A stretch of 16,513 bases of DNA from Vairimorpha ceranae (Eukaryota > Microsporidia > Nosematidae), in assembly GCF_000988165.1 (NCBI RefSeq), contig NW_020169378.1, positions 1 through 16,513 on the forward strand, in the 5' to 3' direction. Numbering within the stretch: the first letter of the stretch is position 1; every line of letters begins with the position of its first letter. A program made the translations under genes and the position numbers. The notes below the pieces were generated by a model. It saw nothing but the letters and a program-made list of their open reading frames with translations, did no database searches and was not told the DNA's origin. Of the stretch, positions 8,212 to 15,058 are shown piece after piece.

Positions 8212-8268
8212 GGCTGAACTGCTATCCATGTAACAAAAAATGGGTTAGGGGTTTTTTAAAAAAGTTTA
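8212..8268 (+). repeat. Left terminal inverted repeat of element A
   Basis: The first 57 bases of A match the reverse complement of 11391-11447 at roughly four of five positions, best over the outer 40. Shared blocks are ACTGCTAT, CATG, TGGGTT and a T6/A5 tract. The length and the exact symmetry of the outer end argue against chance. Confidence 0.75.
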
Positions 8269-8396
8269 CCCCCTAAAAATAAATCTCCAAAATGCGAGAA
8301 TGATGAATGAGTAATGAGGAGGACTAAATAATTTTTATTTTGGCTAAAAAACCTTTAAAGGTTTCCTTTTGAGGGAGATTCTTTTTTTTTAACCCC

Positions 8397-8475
8397 CAAT
8401 TTTCATGAACAAAATTTAGAGAAAAAATTGAATTATTTTCTGTTTTTTCTTCTTCATTGTGTTCGTGAAAAAAAA
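8397..8475. repeat. Internal fold-back at the left end of element B
   Basis: The inner part of the left terminal repeat, AATTTTCATGAACAAAAT (8398-8415), is followed 40 bases later by an inverted copy, ATTGTGTTCGTGAAAA (about 8456-8471). That copy is identical to bases of the right terminal repeat (about 9318-9333). The left end of B therefore carries a second, inward copy of the terminal repeat and can form a hairpin alone. Confidence 0.65.
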
Positions 8476-8580
8476 TTTAAAAGGGTTTTTGAAAATAAAT
8501 AATTTAATTAAAATATTTAATAAAGTCTAATAAAAGTTCTAAATTTTTTTTTACCAAACAGTCTTGAAAACCTAAAGATT

Positions 8581-9318
8581 TTAAGATAAGGTTTGATTAA
8601 TGTATAATTTCTTTTTCTTAAATGAATTGTCTTTTTTTATAGCACACCAACTTCCTTCAATAGTATTCGTGTGATTGCCGGTCTCTGTATCTTTAAAGTT
8701 TTTACTATGGTTAACTGTATAATGTTTGTATCCAAGAGATGTTAATCCACTATAACCTCTCCACTTGTTAGTATGTATAATACTTTCTTTGGCAACGTAT
8801 TTGGTAATTAAAGTATTAAGAGTTAATTTATCTCATTTTTTCAAACGAAGTAAAACAATGCGTCGTTCAGGTGTTCTTTCAACCATTCCAGTTTTAAACG
8901 CTGTCAACTCTTTGACCACGGTTATATTTCCGCTTGCCAAATTTACTTTCGTCGATTTTGACAACGATGCCTCTCCGCATATAATCTGAGGTCTTTTAAA
9001 TAGTGTCCGACCTTCTTAAATATTTTTCTGACTGTCTTTTTGTTCATATCAGTTATTGAACATATGGTTTTGACAGAATTTGTATATAGAATTAAAAAAT
9101 GGCTCTGCAAATTATTTTCCAGCATAATTTTGCATTATAAAACGGGGTTTTTTAAAAAGAAAAGCCTTTCTTCTGCACTTTTTCTTTGTGCACCCAATAA
9201 CATTTTTATTGCTCCATGCCCAGCTATATCTCCCCCAAACAATAAAAACGTTTTCAAACAGCTTTTTATGCACTTCGTCTTCAAAAATATTCAAAATTAG
9301 TTTATCTTGTCTCTTCAT
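8581..9318 (-). pseudogene. Transposase of element B (ISXO2-like, IS1595/Merlin superfamily)
   Basis: Broken over at least three frames. Near the N-terminus SWAWSNKNVIGCTKKKC resembles the zinc-ribbon part of the family. Then VVKIDESKFGKRKYNRG (about 8925-8975) gives the first catalytic Asp. It is followed by GMVERTPERRIVLL (about 8845-8885), a stretch with SIIHTNKWRGYSGL (about 8742-8783), VNHSKNFKDTETG and HTNTIEGSWCAIK (about 8640-8680) with the third acidic residue Glu. The second catalytic position, Asp in the usual HTDxW, is Asn (AAC). Stops occur after the first Asp block and within the catalytic core. Mobilisation by its own enzyme is excluded. Confidence 0.75.
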
Positions 9319-9504
9319 TGTGTTCGTGAAAATTAGGGGTTAAAAAAATTAAACACCCTCAAAAGGGGGCCTTTAGAGGTCTCCTGCTCCTTTGTTTTAA
9401 TTTAATAGTATAAAATCACAACAATATTGCCAAAAATGTTCTAATAAGACAGAAATAAAAGTTTTTTTTTGCCACAGATCAATATACAAGATAATTACAA
9501 TGCC

Positions 9505-9785
9505 AATTTAATTTGTACTTAGTCCAAATGTAAGTAGGTATTCATTTTCTATGTGGAAGAACACTGCTTTTGTAATATTAGAATCGGTTTTATATTTATT
9601 CTTAAAATTATAAATATGTTGTCAATTGGAGCATCAGTTGATTTAATTATTAATATTCTTGGTGGATCAAAGGATTAAATTTGGAATATTTTTTAAATTA
9701 TGCGTAGTTTTGAATTTTTAATCTTTATCTGCAATCAATCAGACCTTTGGGTGGTGAAAAATGTTGGGTTAAAACAACTAAAAAC
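9505..9785 (+). pseudogene. Transposase of element A, N-terminal part
   Basis: Frames on the plus strand read a zinc-ribbon half (C-x4-C with SKCK, then SRYSF and KNTAF, about 9513-9568), a helical stretch, GASVDLIINILGGSKD (about 9630-9677), and finally RPLGGEK (about 9741-9761). In relatives the last motif lies directly before the first catalytic Asp motif. Here that motif is found only beyond element C, as IVEVDE at about 10862. The break between GGEK and IVEVDE is the main protein evidence that C inserted into A. Several stops and frame changes are present. Confidence 0.6.
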
Positions 9786-10838
9786 TGCACAATTTTTGAT
9801 ATACTCAAAAAAAAATTTTTTTATCCTTATCTTTTGATGTTACAACAAGAGGAACAATATGAAAAAAAATTAAACGTGAGTTCACTATGTATTTTTGCTC
9901 GTTGTTGCCAATAATGTGGATCGTAAATTGTACAATATGGCATATTAATAGTACGTTGTAAAGATAAGCTTTGTAAAATAAGATATTCTACTTTTAAACA
10001 TACTGTTTTCTTTTCCCTTAAAATTTCTCCTTCGACCTTTTAAAAATTGTTGATTTATTTTTTAACAATCTTCCATTTGAGCTTATTTCAAGAATATCAA
10101 AAAATAAAGTTTCTGATATGATTTACAAATTTAATAAAGAATTAATATATAATAAATATCATGAGAGCATTAATTTGTGGAAGAAACGAAAATATAATAG
10201 AGATTGACAAAAAAGCTGGGGAGAAGAAAATATAGTAGAGGTCATGGGGTTGACGGAGTTTGAATCTTTGATGCAGTTAAGCGCCATACTCGTAGAATTT
10301 TGTTATGTTGGGTGATAAAAAGAAATAGAACAGAACTTGAAAATATTATGTTTAAATACATCTTACCATATTCTGTAATTTACAGTGGCTGTTGAAAAGT
10401 CCATCTCCATTTAAAACTTCATTATTTTGCACGCAAAACCGTAAATCATTTAAAAGAATTGTTAAATAAAATTGGTAATGTGCATACAAATACTATAGAA
10501 GAAAACTGGTCGGGGTTAAAAAGAAATGTGCACCACAGAAGTAGAACTGCTTTATTAGTAAAAATATATCTCCTTAAATATATGCTTTGGAGAAATCAAC
10601 CAACAACAATGTTAAAGGATTTACTATATATTTCTCTTTTTTACAAATACGAATAAAAGTTTTATAATGTATAATACAAGTTTTAATTTAGAATTTAAAA
10701 CAAAATAATTTTGAAATTTGACATTATTTATTTCGCAAAAGTTACTTTTTATAAAAATAAAAATTTATATCATTATTTTTACAAAATGAAGGTGCAAAAT
10801 AGGGGTAATTTTTTTTTTTATATATCAAAAATCGTGCA
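9786..10838 (+). mobile_element. Merlin/IS1595-superfamily element C, inside the transposase of A
   Basis: The left end TGCACAATTTTTGATATA (9786-9803) is matched by the inverted right end at 10821-10838 with one mismatch in 18. Symmetry weakens outside that, so the true ends could lie up to about 25 bases farther out. The element is about 1053 bp and encloses one plus-strand transposase remnant. It splits the transposase of A between GGEK and IVEVDE. No target duplication is recognisable. Confidence 0.65.
9890..10656 (+). pseudogene. Transposase of element C (ISXO2-like, IS1595/Merlin superfamily)
   Basis: The most readable of the three related copies. A zinc ribbon (CQ-x-CGS and RCKDKLCKIRYS, about 9903-9990) is followed by a frame with FKHTVFFSLKISPSTF. 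Then come IIEIDKKAGEKK (first catalytic Asp, frame of 10191) and, after a one-base shift at an A-run near 10228, a continuous frame to 10656. That frame reads SRGHGVDGV, KYILPYSVIYSGC, TVNHLKELLNKIG, VHTNTIEENWSGLKRNV (third acidic Glu) and KIYLLKYML. It has in-frame TGA at 10261-10263 and 10393-10395, both where relatives have Trp. The second catalytic Asp (TDxW) is Gly in SGC. Dead by stops, frameshift and active-site loss. Confidence 0.8.
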
Positions 10839-11300
10839 ATTTCTTGAGTTTCTCTAATTGTATTGTAGAAGTAGATGAAATTAAAATAGGAAAGAACAAA
10901 CACAATAGAGGTCATGTGATTACAGAATTTTGGGCTGTTGGAATAATAGAAAGAACCTTTGAAAGAAGAAAAGCTATTATTATGTGGAAAGAAGAAATGC
11001 AGATACGTTAATTCCATTATTTCTTATTTACATCATAATTCAATCATTTATACTGGTTTCTGGCGAGGTTATACAAATATGAGACGCCTTTTTAGAAGCC
11101 TCCGTGTAGTAAGTAAACCACTCCTTGCACTTTCAGAATCCTCATATGGGTGTACACACTACACTATTGAATTGAACCGGAGATTTTTAAAGGCATCGAT
11201 CCTTCCAAGAGTACAAACCTGTTATTTGTGTGTTCTATATATTTAGATACATGTGTATGAGAATTGAAAGAGGAAAAGCTACTAAAAAGTTAATTAAATT
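10839..11300 (+). pseudogene. Transposase of element A, catalytic part
   Basis: Opens with IVEVDEIKIGKNKHNRGHVI (first catalytic Asp at 10874-10876), then WAVGIIERTFERRKAI. After frame changes come RRNADTLIPLF, FIYTGFWRGYTNM (about 11044-11085; Gly in place of the second catalytic Asp), VNHSLHFQNPHMGVHT (about 11115-11163) and THYTIELNRRFLKASI (about 11156-11203) with the third acidic Glu. The order matches the ISXO2-like group. At least three frame changes and several stops are present. The inverted terminus of A begins about 90 bases downstream. Confidence 0.7.
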
Positions 11301-11390
11301 TTTCTTTTAAAATTTTAAGTTTTTCAAAAATTTACAAATTTTCTATCTTGTTTTTGCATTTTTTTACAGTTGATTTTCCAAAAACAAGGG

Positions 11391-11447
11391 ACAAAATTTT
11401 TAAAAAAACCCCAACCCACTTTTCGTATCATGAATAGCAGTTTAGCC
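11391..11447 (-). repeat. Right terminal inverted repeat of element A
   Basis: Reverse complement of the left terminus of A (8212-8268), best over the outermost 40 bases. It interrupts the Tigger-like transposase frame just after the helix-turn-helix motif FAKQFGIEN. This gives the insertion point of A in the older element. Confidence 0.75.
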
Positions 11448-11448
11448 A

Positions 11449-11846
11449 AATTTTCAATACCAAATTGCTTTGCAAAGTCTTCGGCCTTATATTTAATAAA
11501 ATTGTCAGAAACTGGATTATTTCTAGGTTCCCGCACATCGATCCATACTTTAAGTACATTTTTGATATCATTAAACTTACCAACAGAAATACATTTAGCA
11601 TTTAGATCATTTAAGATTAAGAATTGAGCTTTAAAAATTGCCCCTGTTTCAAAATTTTTCCAATAATAGTCTGGCAATATTGGCAAGCAACCGACCAGAA
11701 CCAAGGAAACTCTCAATGATGCACGTCACTTTGCCCGTGGTAAAGCTTTTATTTGGATTATATTTATTAAGTCGCTTTCGTAGGTCTACAATGTGTCTCT
11801 TGTAAGAAGCCCCGCGGTGGGTCTTCTCCAAGAATTTGCCTATCAT
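11449..11846 (-). pseudogene. pogo/Tigger-like transposase, N-terminal DNA-binding half
   Basis: Two overlapping minus-strand frames form the N-terminal part. The first (11846 to about 11650) has KRHIVDLRKRL and NPNKSFTTGKV, like a pipsqueak-type helix-turn-helix. The second (about 11680 to 11449) has NDLNAKCI, IKNVLKVWIDVREPRNNPVS and KYKAEDFAKQFGIEN, typical of the CENP-B-type helix-turn-helix of Tigger/pogo transposases. The frame change near 11660-11690 breaks the gene. The text then runs into the right terminus of element A, and the catalytic half resumes beyond the left end of A at 8203. Confidence 0.75.
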
Positions 11847-12445
11847 CTTTTCAACCTAAAAATAAAGGCTAAAAAAATAAAAAAAAGATAATAAGTCAAG
11901 AAACCAATAGGCACAGCAAGCTGGTAGGCAAAAAGGAAAGGTGAGCAACCATCTAGATATTTTTGTATAAACCGAGAGAATTTCAAAAAACTAATGTTGT
12001 TGTTTTTAATCTCCAAAATACTACTATTTTCAATACTACCAACCTCAATGCTACTAACCAAACTATCTTACCATCAATCGATCATCATCATCAAAATCTA
12101 ATTACTTAACCCAACCACCTAATCTAATATTACCCACCAAATACTACATTATCCAATACTACTTTACCTAATCTAATACTACATCATTTAATACTACCTT
12201 ATATATCTGTATTCATAAATACAAAAAGTTGTTTTAATTTAATAACAAAAGTACATATAAAACCAAATAGTTATCAAAATTATTTAAATAAAGTATTAAT
12301 GATTTTTTTAGAAAAGCAAACGATTTAAAAATTTCTTAAAATAACCCCTATGAATATTACAATAGAACATGAAACTTTTCAATATTTAGATGTGCTAAAA
12401 AACTTTCTTATGAGCAATAATATTATAAGCTCCACCATTTCATGC
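11847..12445. other. Spacer between the Tigger-like nest and the piggyBac element
   Basis: No gene was recognised. 11847-12010 may be the 5' flank of the Tigger-like element. 12015-12200 is a degenerate direct repeat. 12200-12445 is A/T-rich without visible structure. Minus-strand open frames over 11843-12061 have no family motif. Confidence 0.5.
12015..12200. repeat. Degenerate array of AATACTAC-type units
   Basis: The octamer AATACTAC or a one-base variant recurs about eight times at irregular 13-35 base spacing (for example near 12018, 12033, 12140, 12156, 12174 and 12190), often followed by C/T-rich text and CTAATCTAAT. It resembles an old minisatellite. Its strand asymmetry (few G on the plus strand) is marked. 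Confidence 0.6.
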
Positions 12446-12449
12446 TTAA
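12446..12449. repeat. TTAA target-site duplication, left flank of piggyBac
   Basis: TTAA directly precedes CCCTTTCAGACC. piggyBac transposases insert at TTAA and duplicate it; the same tetranucleotide follows the right end at 16331-16334. Confidence 0.9.
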
Positions 12450-12461
12450 CCCTTTCAGACC
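12450..12461 (+). repeat. Left terminal inverted repeat of piggyBac
   Basis: CCCTTTCAGACC, identical to the reverse complement of 16319-16330. It starts with CCC as piggyBac ends typically do. Confidence 0.95.
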
Positions 12462-12469
12462 AGGCATAC

Positions 12470-12483
12470 ACAATTGTACACAT
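12470..12483 (+). repeat. piggyBac subterminal motif, copy 1
   Basis: ACAATTGTACACAT, about 20 bases inside the left end. It is repeated as ACAAATGTACACAT at 12821-12834 and inverted at 16176-16189. Subterminal repeats are common transposase-binding sites in this superfamily. Confidence 0.65.
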
Positions 12484-12820
12484 ATAATATAAAAACAAAT
12501 TTAAGTCTTAATTTCACATTATTTGCAACTAAAAACGGTTGTGTTCATTAGTTCACATAATTAACTACCGAAAACGTTATTACCAAAGCCATCTCTTGGC
12601 GTTTAATGAGAGTTTTTGGCAATTTATGTCCAGTAACAGACCGAAGTTTGCATTGTGCAGATAAGTTCATTATTTTATTTCTAAAAAGTGGAAATTATCA
12701 AATTTTAGGTAATGAAATATTTATAGGTCGATGTGTTATATTGTTGTCGTCATATTTTACCTACATGTTGTTGGTTTTGGTTTATTTTTGTACAAATTTT
12801 CGTGATTTTTATATTTATAC

Positions 12821-12834
12821 ACAAATGTACACAT
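12821..12834 (+). repeat. piggyBac subterminal motif, copy 2
   Basis: ACAAATGTACACAT, differing from copy 1 at one base. It lies about 370 bases inside the left end and upstream of the transposase frame. Confidence 0.55.
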
Positions 12835-13902
12835 CAGGCGCATACAATGTATTTCTCATTTGTCGTTGTACATCGTAGGTAGTACTAAAATAAATTATAA
12901 TTGTTATTAAATGGTGTAATTTTGTTGTTTTTGATGTTACAAATTGTGTTAATACTTTTTTAGATAAGAAATTACCAATGTTTTTGCGCGATGCTATTAT
13001 ATCACTAAAAGAAAGTTGCTTTTCTGATTTAAAATTATCTTCTGATGACGAAGGACTGGTTGGACCTGCGTCTGAACTGGTCTACGATGTGTCCGAGTGG
13101 GAGCAGATATCATCAGCCGGAACCAACGAGAAATATTTCCCTCGGCTTTGGATGATGATTAAGACGCTGGCTCATTATGGTTGAAATGAGTGATGACTTT
13201 TTACCAGAAATGCCTTCCGCCTCTGAATATACGCTTTTACAGAATATTACGCCGAAGCATAGTATTAGGTGGAGACACAAGGAAATAATAAACACAATTT
13301 CACCAGCTTGGTTTCCATCCATTGCTATTGATCCCAGAGTTGAAAGCCCAGTAGATTATTATAACAGATATGTACCAAAACAATTATTTCAGGTTATGGA
13401 TGAAATGGCAAACTTATACGCTACATATTCTAATAAAGTAAGTCTTAAACCTACTACTGCCAAAGAAATAGAAATATTGTCTGGATTGCATTTGGCCACT
13501 GAAATATTTGGGTATCCTTGTTTGAAAATGTATCGGGAAACAAATATCAGCATTCCTTTGTTTACTGAAAACATGGCAAGGGACCGATTTTTTGAGCTGC
13601 GTAACAATTTACATCTAGTTGATAATACAGCAATATCAGGTAATTCTAAAGATGCGCTTATCGAAGTGCGCCTGATCTTTGATACTGTTAGAAAGAGATG
13701 TTTAGATTTACCACTCGAAAAAACCTTTGTGTTGACGAACAGATTATTCCTTTCACCGGAAAACATGTTGCCAAACAGTATATAAAGGGCAAGCCTTGTC
13801 CACGGGGTCTGGAAATCTTTTTCTTATGTGGTAAACATGGTCAAGCTTACGATTTTATCCTTTTTCAGAGTTCCAGTCCAGAATTAGATAACAATTTAAC
13901 AA

Positions 13903-13910
13903 AAAAATTG
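13903..13910. repeat. 8-bp target duplication AAAAATTG, left of element D
   Basis: Exactly repeated at 15051-15058 after the right end of element D. Merlin elements make 8-9 bp duplications. Removing D plus one copy rejoins the piggyBac frame as LTKKLG-YGAAVV. Confidence 0.95.
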
Positions 13911-14006
13911 GGCGCTTCTTCATTTTTTAACCCCTTCCGAATAACTACGTACAAATTTTTTTAAAGTGAACGTAGTTATTCGGAGGGGGGATGGAAAGAT
14001 GAAGTA
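13911..14006. repeat. 96-bp fold-back at the left end of element D
   Basis: The left terminal repeat continues into CCGAATAACTACGT (about 13937-13950). After a 19-base A/T loop its exact complement follows (13970-13983), and then an inverted copy of the terminal repeat, GGGGGGATGGAAAGATGAAG (13985-14004). The left end is therefore a nearly complete palindrome with two terminal-repeat copies facing outward, a size and shape like a MITE. The right end of D has only the single repeat. Confidence 0.85.
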
Positions 14007-14040
14007 AAGGTAAAAAAAGAATTATTTTTTAACCCTTATT

Positions 14041-14873
14041 ATGGAAAATATAAAAGAGAAAATTTTTTGTTTTAAACATAACAAAGCATTTTTTCTGGAA
14101 AATACTAAGACAATAGATATTTTATACAAATTTAATATTATAAAAAAAGAAATAAATTGTGTGAGATGTGATAACAGAATGAGGATTGTGGTGGCTGCCG
14201 CGTATATAGATGGGTATGCTTACAGATGCTCTTCTAAGGCATGCAGATCAAAGGCAAGCCTAAAGAAGGGGTGTTTAATGGCCTCCCTTAATATAGAATT
14301 TGTAAAAGTTCTTAGGGGAATGTATTGCTGGGTATATGATTGTACCCTAGCACGGGCCATTAATTTCTGCGATTGTTCGGAGAACACTTACATAAAATCA
14401 AAGATCTGATCTTGCAAGTAATATCCGAATAAGAACCAGAAATGGTTAAAACGGGTGAAGAAGGTATTGGGGTGCAGTTTGACGAAACTGCTATCTGTAA
14501 TGGGGTGTTAATACCCAACCCATCTAGTGCCCTAGACAACAAACCTAACGTACAATGATTAGTGGGTGGTGTAGAAGAGGGAAACTGTAGGAATTTTGTT
14601 CTAAAGCTTGTTCCTAACAGAAAGGATCCGACTATACTAGACATGTTCGAAGAATATGTTGTGCCCGGATCTATCATTGTTACTGATGGTTATCCATCTT
14701 AACCTAAAGCTGTTACTGAATTTGGATCTTGCCATGAAGTGGTAAACCACACTGTTGGGTTTGTTAATGCTCAAGGAGCACATACTAACAAAATTGAAAA
14801 CCCGTGGTCACACCTTAAGCATGCCTATCGAAAACGTGGCGGTATTAATAAAAGGAGAATTAATTTTTTTTAA
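14041..14873 (+). pseudogene. Merlin transposase of element D
   Basis: The ATG at 14041 opens a 122-residue frame with an N-terminal zinc ribbon: C40-x2-C43 (CVRC) and C63-x4-C68 (RCSSKACRS). ARAINFCDCSENTYIK follows. The frame is lost near 14400 and continues one frame over with DLILQVISE. The DDE core is well kept: VQFDETAICNG (first Asp), LVGGVEEGNCRNFVLKL, SIIVTDGYPS (second Asp), CHEVVNHTVGFVN and HTNKIENPWSHLK (third acidic Glu), ending at TAA 14871. Inactivating changes are the frameshift, TAA 14430-14432, TGA 14556-14558 where relatives have Trp, and TAA 14700-14702 where relatives have Tyr. All three catalytic residues survive, so this copy is less decayed than A, B and C. Confidence 0.9.
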
Positions 14874-15050
14874 ATGAATGGCAATGGAGGAAACGAAACG
14901 TCTAAAACAGCGTAACAAGACGCTTAGGACTGCATTATATAGACTATTAAAAATGTTTAGATTTTAATTTTTTTGTAGCCAATCATTTTTTTAAAAATTA
15001 TAATGATTTTTTTTAAAAAACAAGGGGGGGTGGAAAGATGAAGTAGCGCC

Positions 15051-15058
15051 AAAAATTG
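15051..15058. repeat. 8-bp target duplication AAAAATTG, right of element D
   Basis: Perfect direct copy of 13903-13910, directly after the right end of element D. Confidence 0.95.

Larger units (their letters stand above)
8351..9380 (-). mobile_element. Merlin/IS1595-superfamily element B, minus strand, inside A
   Basis: The 1030-bp element is bounded by inverted repeats of about 64 bp (8351-8414 and 9317-9380). Shared blocks are CCTTTTGAGGG, TTTTTTTAACCCC and AATTTTCA-GAACA-AAT. A transposase remnant fills 8581-9318 on the minus strand. B sits between the left end of A and the start of A's transposase. No 8-9 bp target duplication is visible outside the repeats, so the outermost base is uncertain by a few positions. 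Confidence 0.75.
8212..11447 (+). mobile_element. Merlin/IS1595-superfamily element A, carrying elements B and C
   Basis: The outer limits are set by an inverted repeat of about 57 bp, with ends reading GGCTGAACTGCTATCC (left) and GGCTAAACTGCTATTC (right, reverse complement). The transposase N-terminal part is at about 9505-9785 and the catalytic part at 10839-11300, both plus strand. Two further elements sit inside: B (8351-9380) and C (9786-10838). Subtracting them leaves 1153 bp, the size of its relatives. A lies inside the Tigger-like transposase gene. A clean target duplication was not found, but TTAGCCA occurs at both junctions (8205-8211 and 11442-11448) and may be part of one. Confidence 0.7.
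6950..11846 (-). mobile_element. pogo/Tigger-like DNA transposon, interrupted and dead (outer shell of the nest)
   Basis: Both halves of one minus-strand transposase gene are present in the right order. The N-terminal HTH part is at 11449-11846 and the DDE part at about 6950-8203. Between them lies the 3.2-kb Merlin-like element A with its own inverted ends. Without that insert the transposase region would be about 1.65 kb, reasonable for the family. True outer ends are not proven; a TA-flanked CAGTTAACCC at 6530 is a candidate for the 3' end. This is the oldest layer visible in the nest, since all other elements here sit inside it. Confidence 0.7.
13911..15050 (+). mobile_element. Merlin element D, inserted in the piggyBac transposase gene
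   Basis: 1140 bp, flanked by a perfect 8-bp direct duplication. The ends are imperfect inverted repeats of about 24 bp: GGCGCTTCTTCATTTTTTAA plus CCCC on the left against GGCGCTACTTCATCTTTCCA plus CCCC on the right (reverse complement). One plus-strand transposase remnant lies inside. It sits in an older piggyBac copy and so postdates it; the intact duplication suggests this insertion is younger than those in the left nest. Confidence 0.95.

Noticed and set aside
10742..11017. Minus-strand frame of 91 residues across the right end of element C
   Set aside because: Crosses the element boundary and is antisense to the A transposase remnant, so it cannot be one conserved gene.
11940..11985. Inverted partner of CAGTTAACCCGGC for the right end of the Tigger-like element
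   Set aside because: Only TTTATACA-type text is shared on the minus strand, with no match in the CCCGGC part; below what chance gives in A/T-rich DNA.
11843..12061. Minus-strand frame of 72 residues upstream of the Tigger-like N-terminus
   Set aside because: No family motif and low complexity; it partly reads through the AATACTAC array.
12606..12878. Plus-strand frame of 90 residues in the left arm of piggyBac
   Set aside because: Lies between the subterminal motifs, has no piggyBac or other recognisable motif, and overlaps the second subterminal copy.
8212..15050. Bacterial origin because IS1595-like transposases are common in bacteria
   Set aside because: Merlin, Tigger and piggyBac relatives are eukaryotic, and the flanking genes are eukaryotic with the microsporidian start motif.
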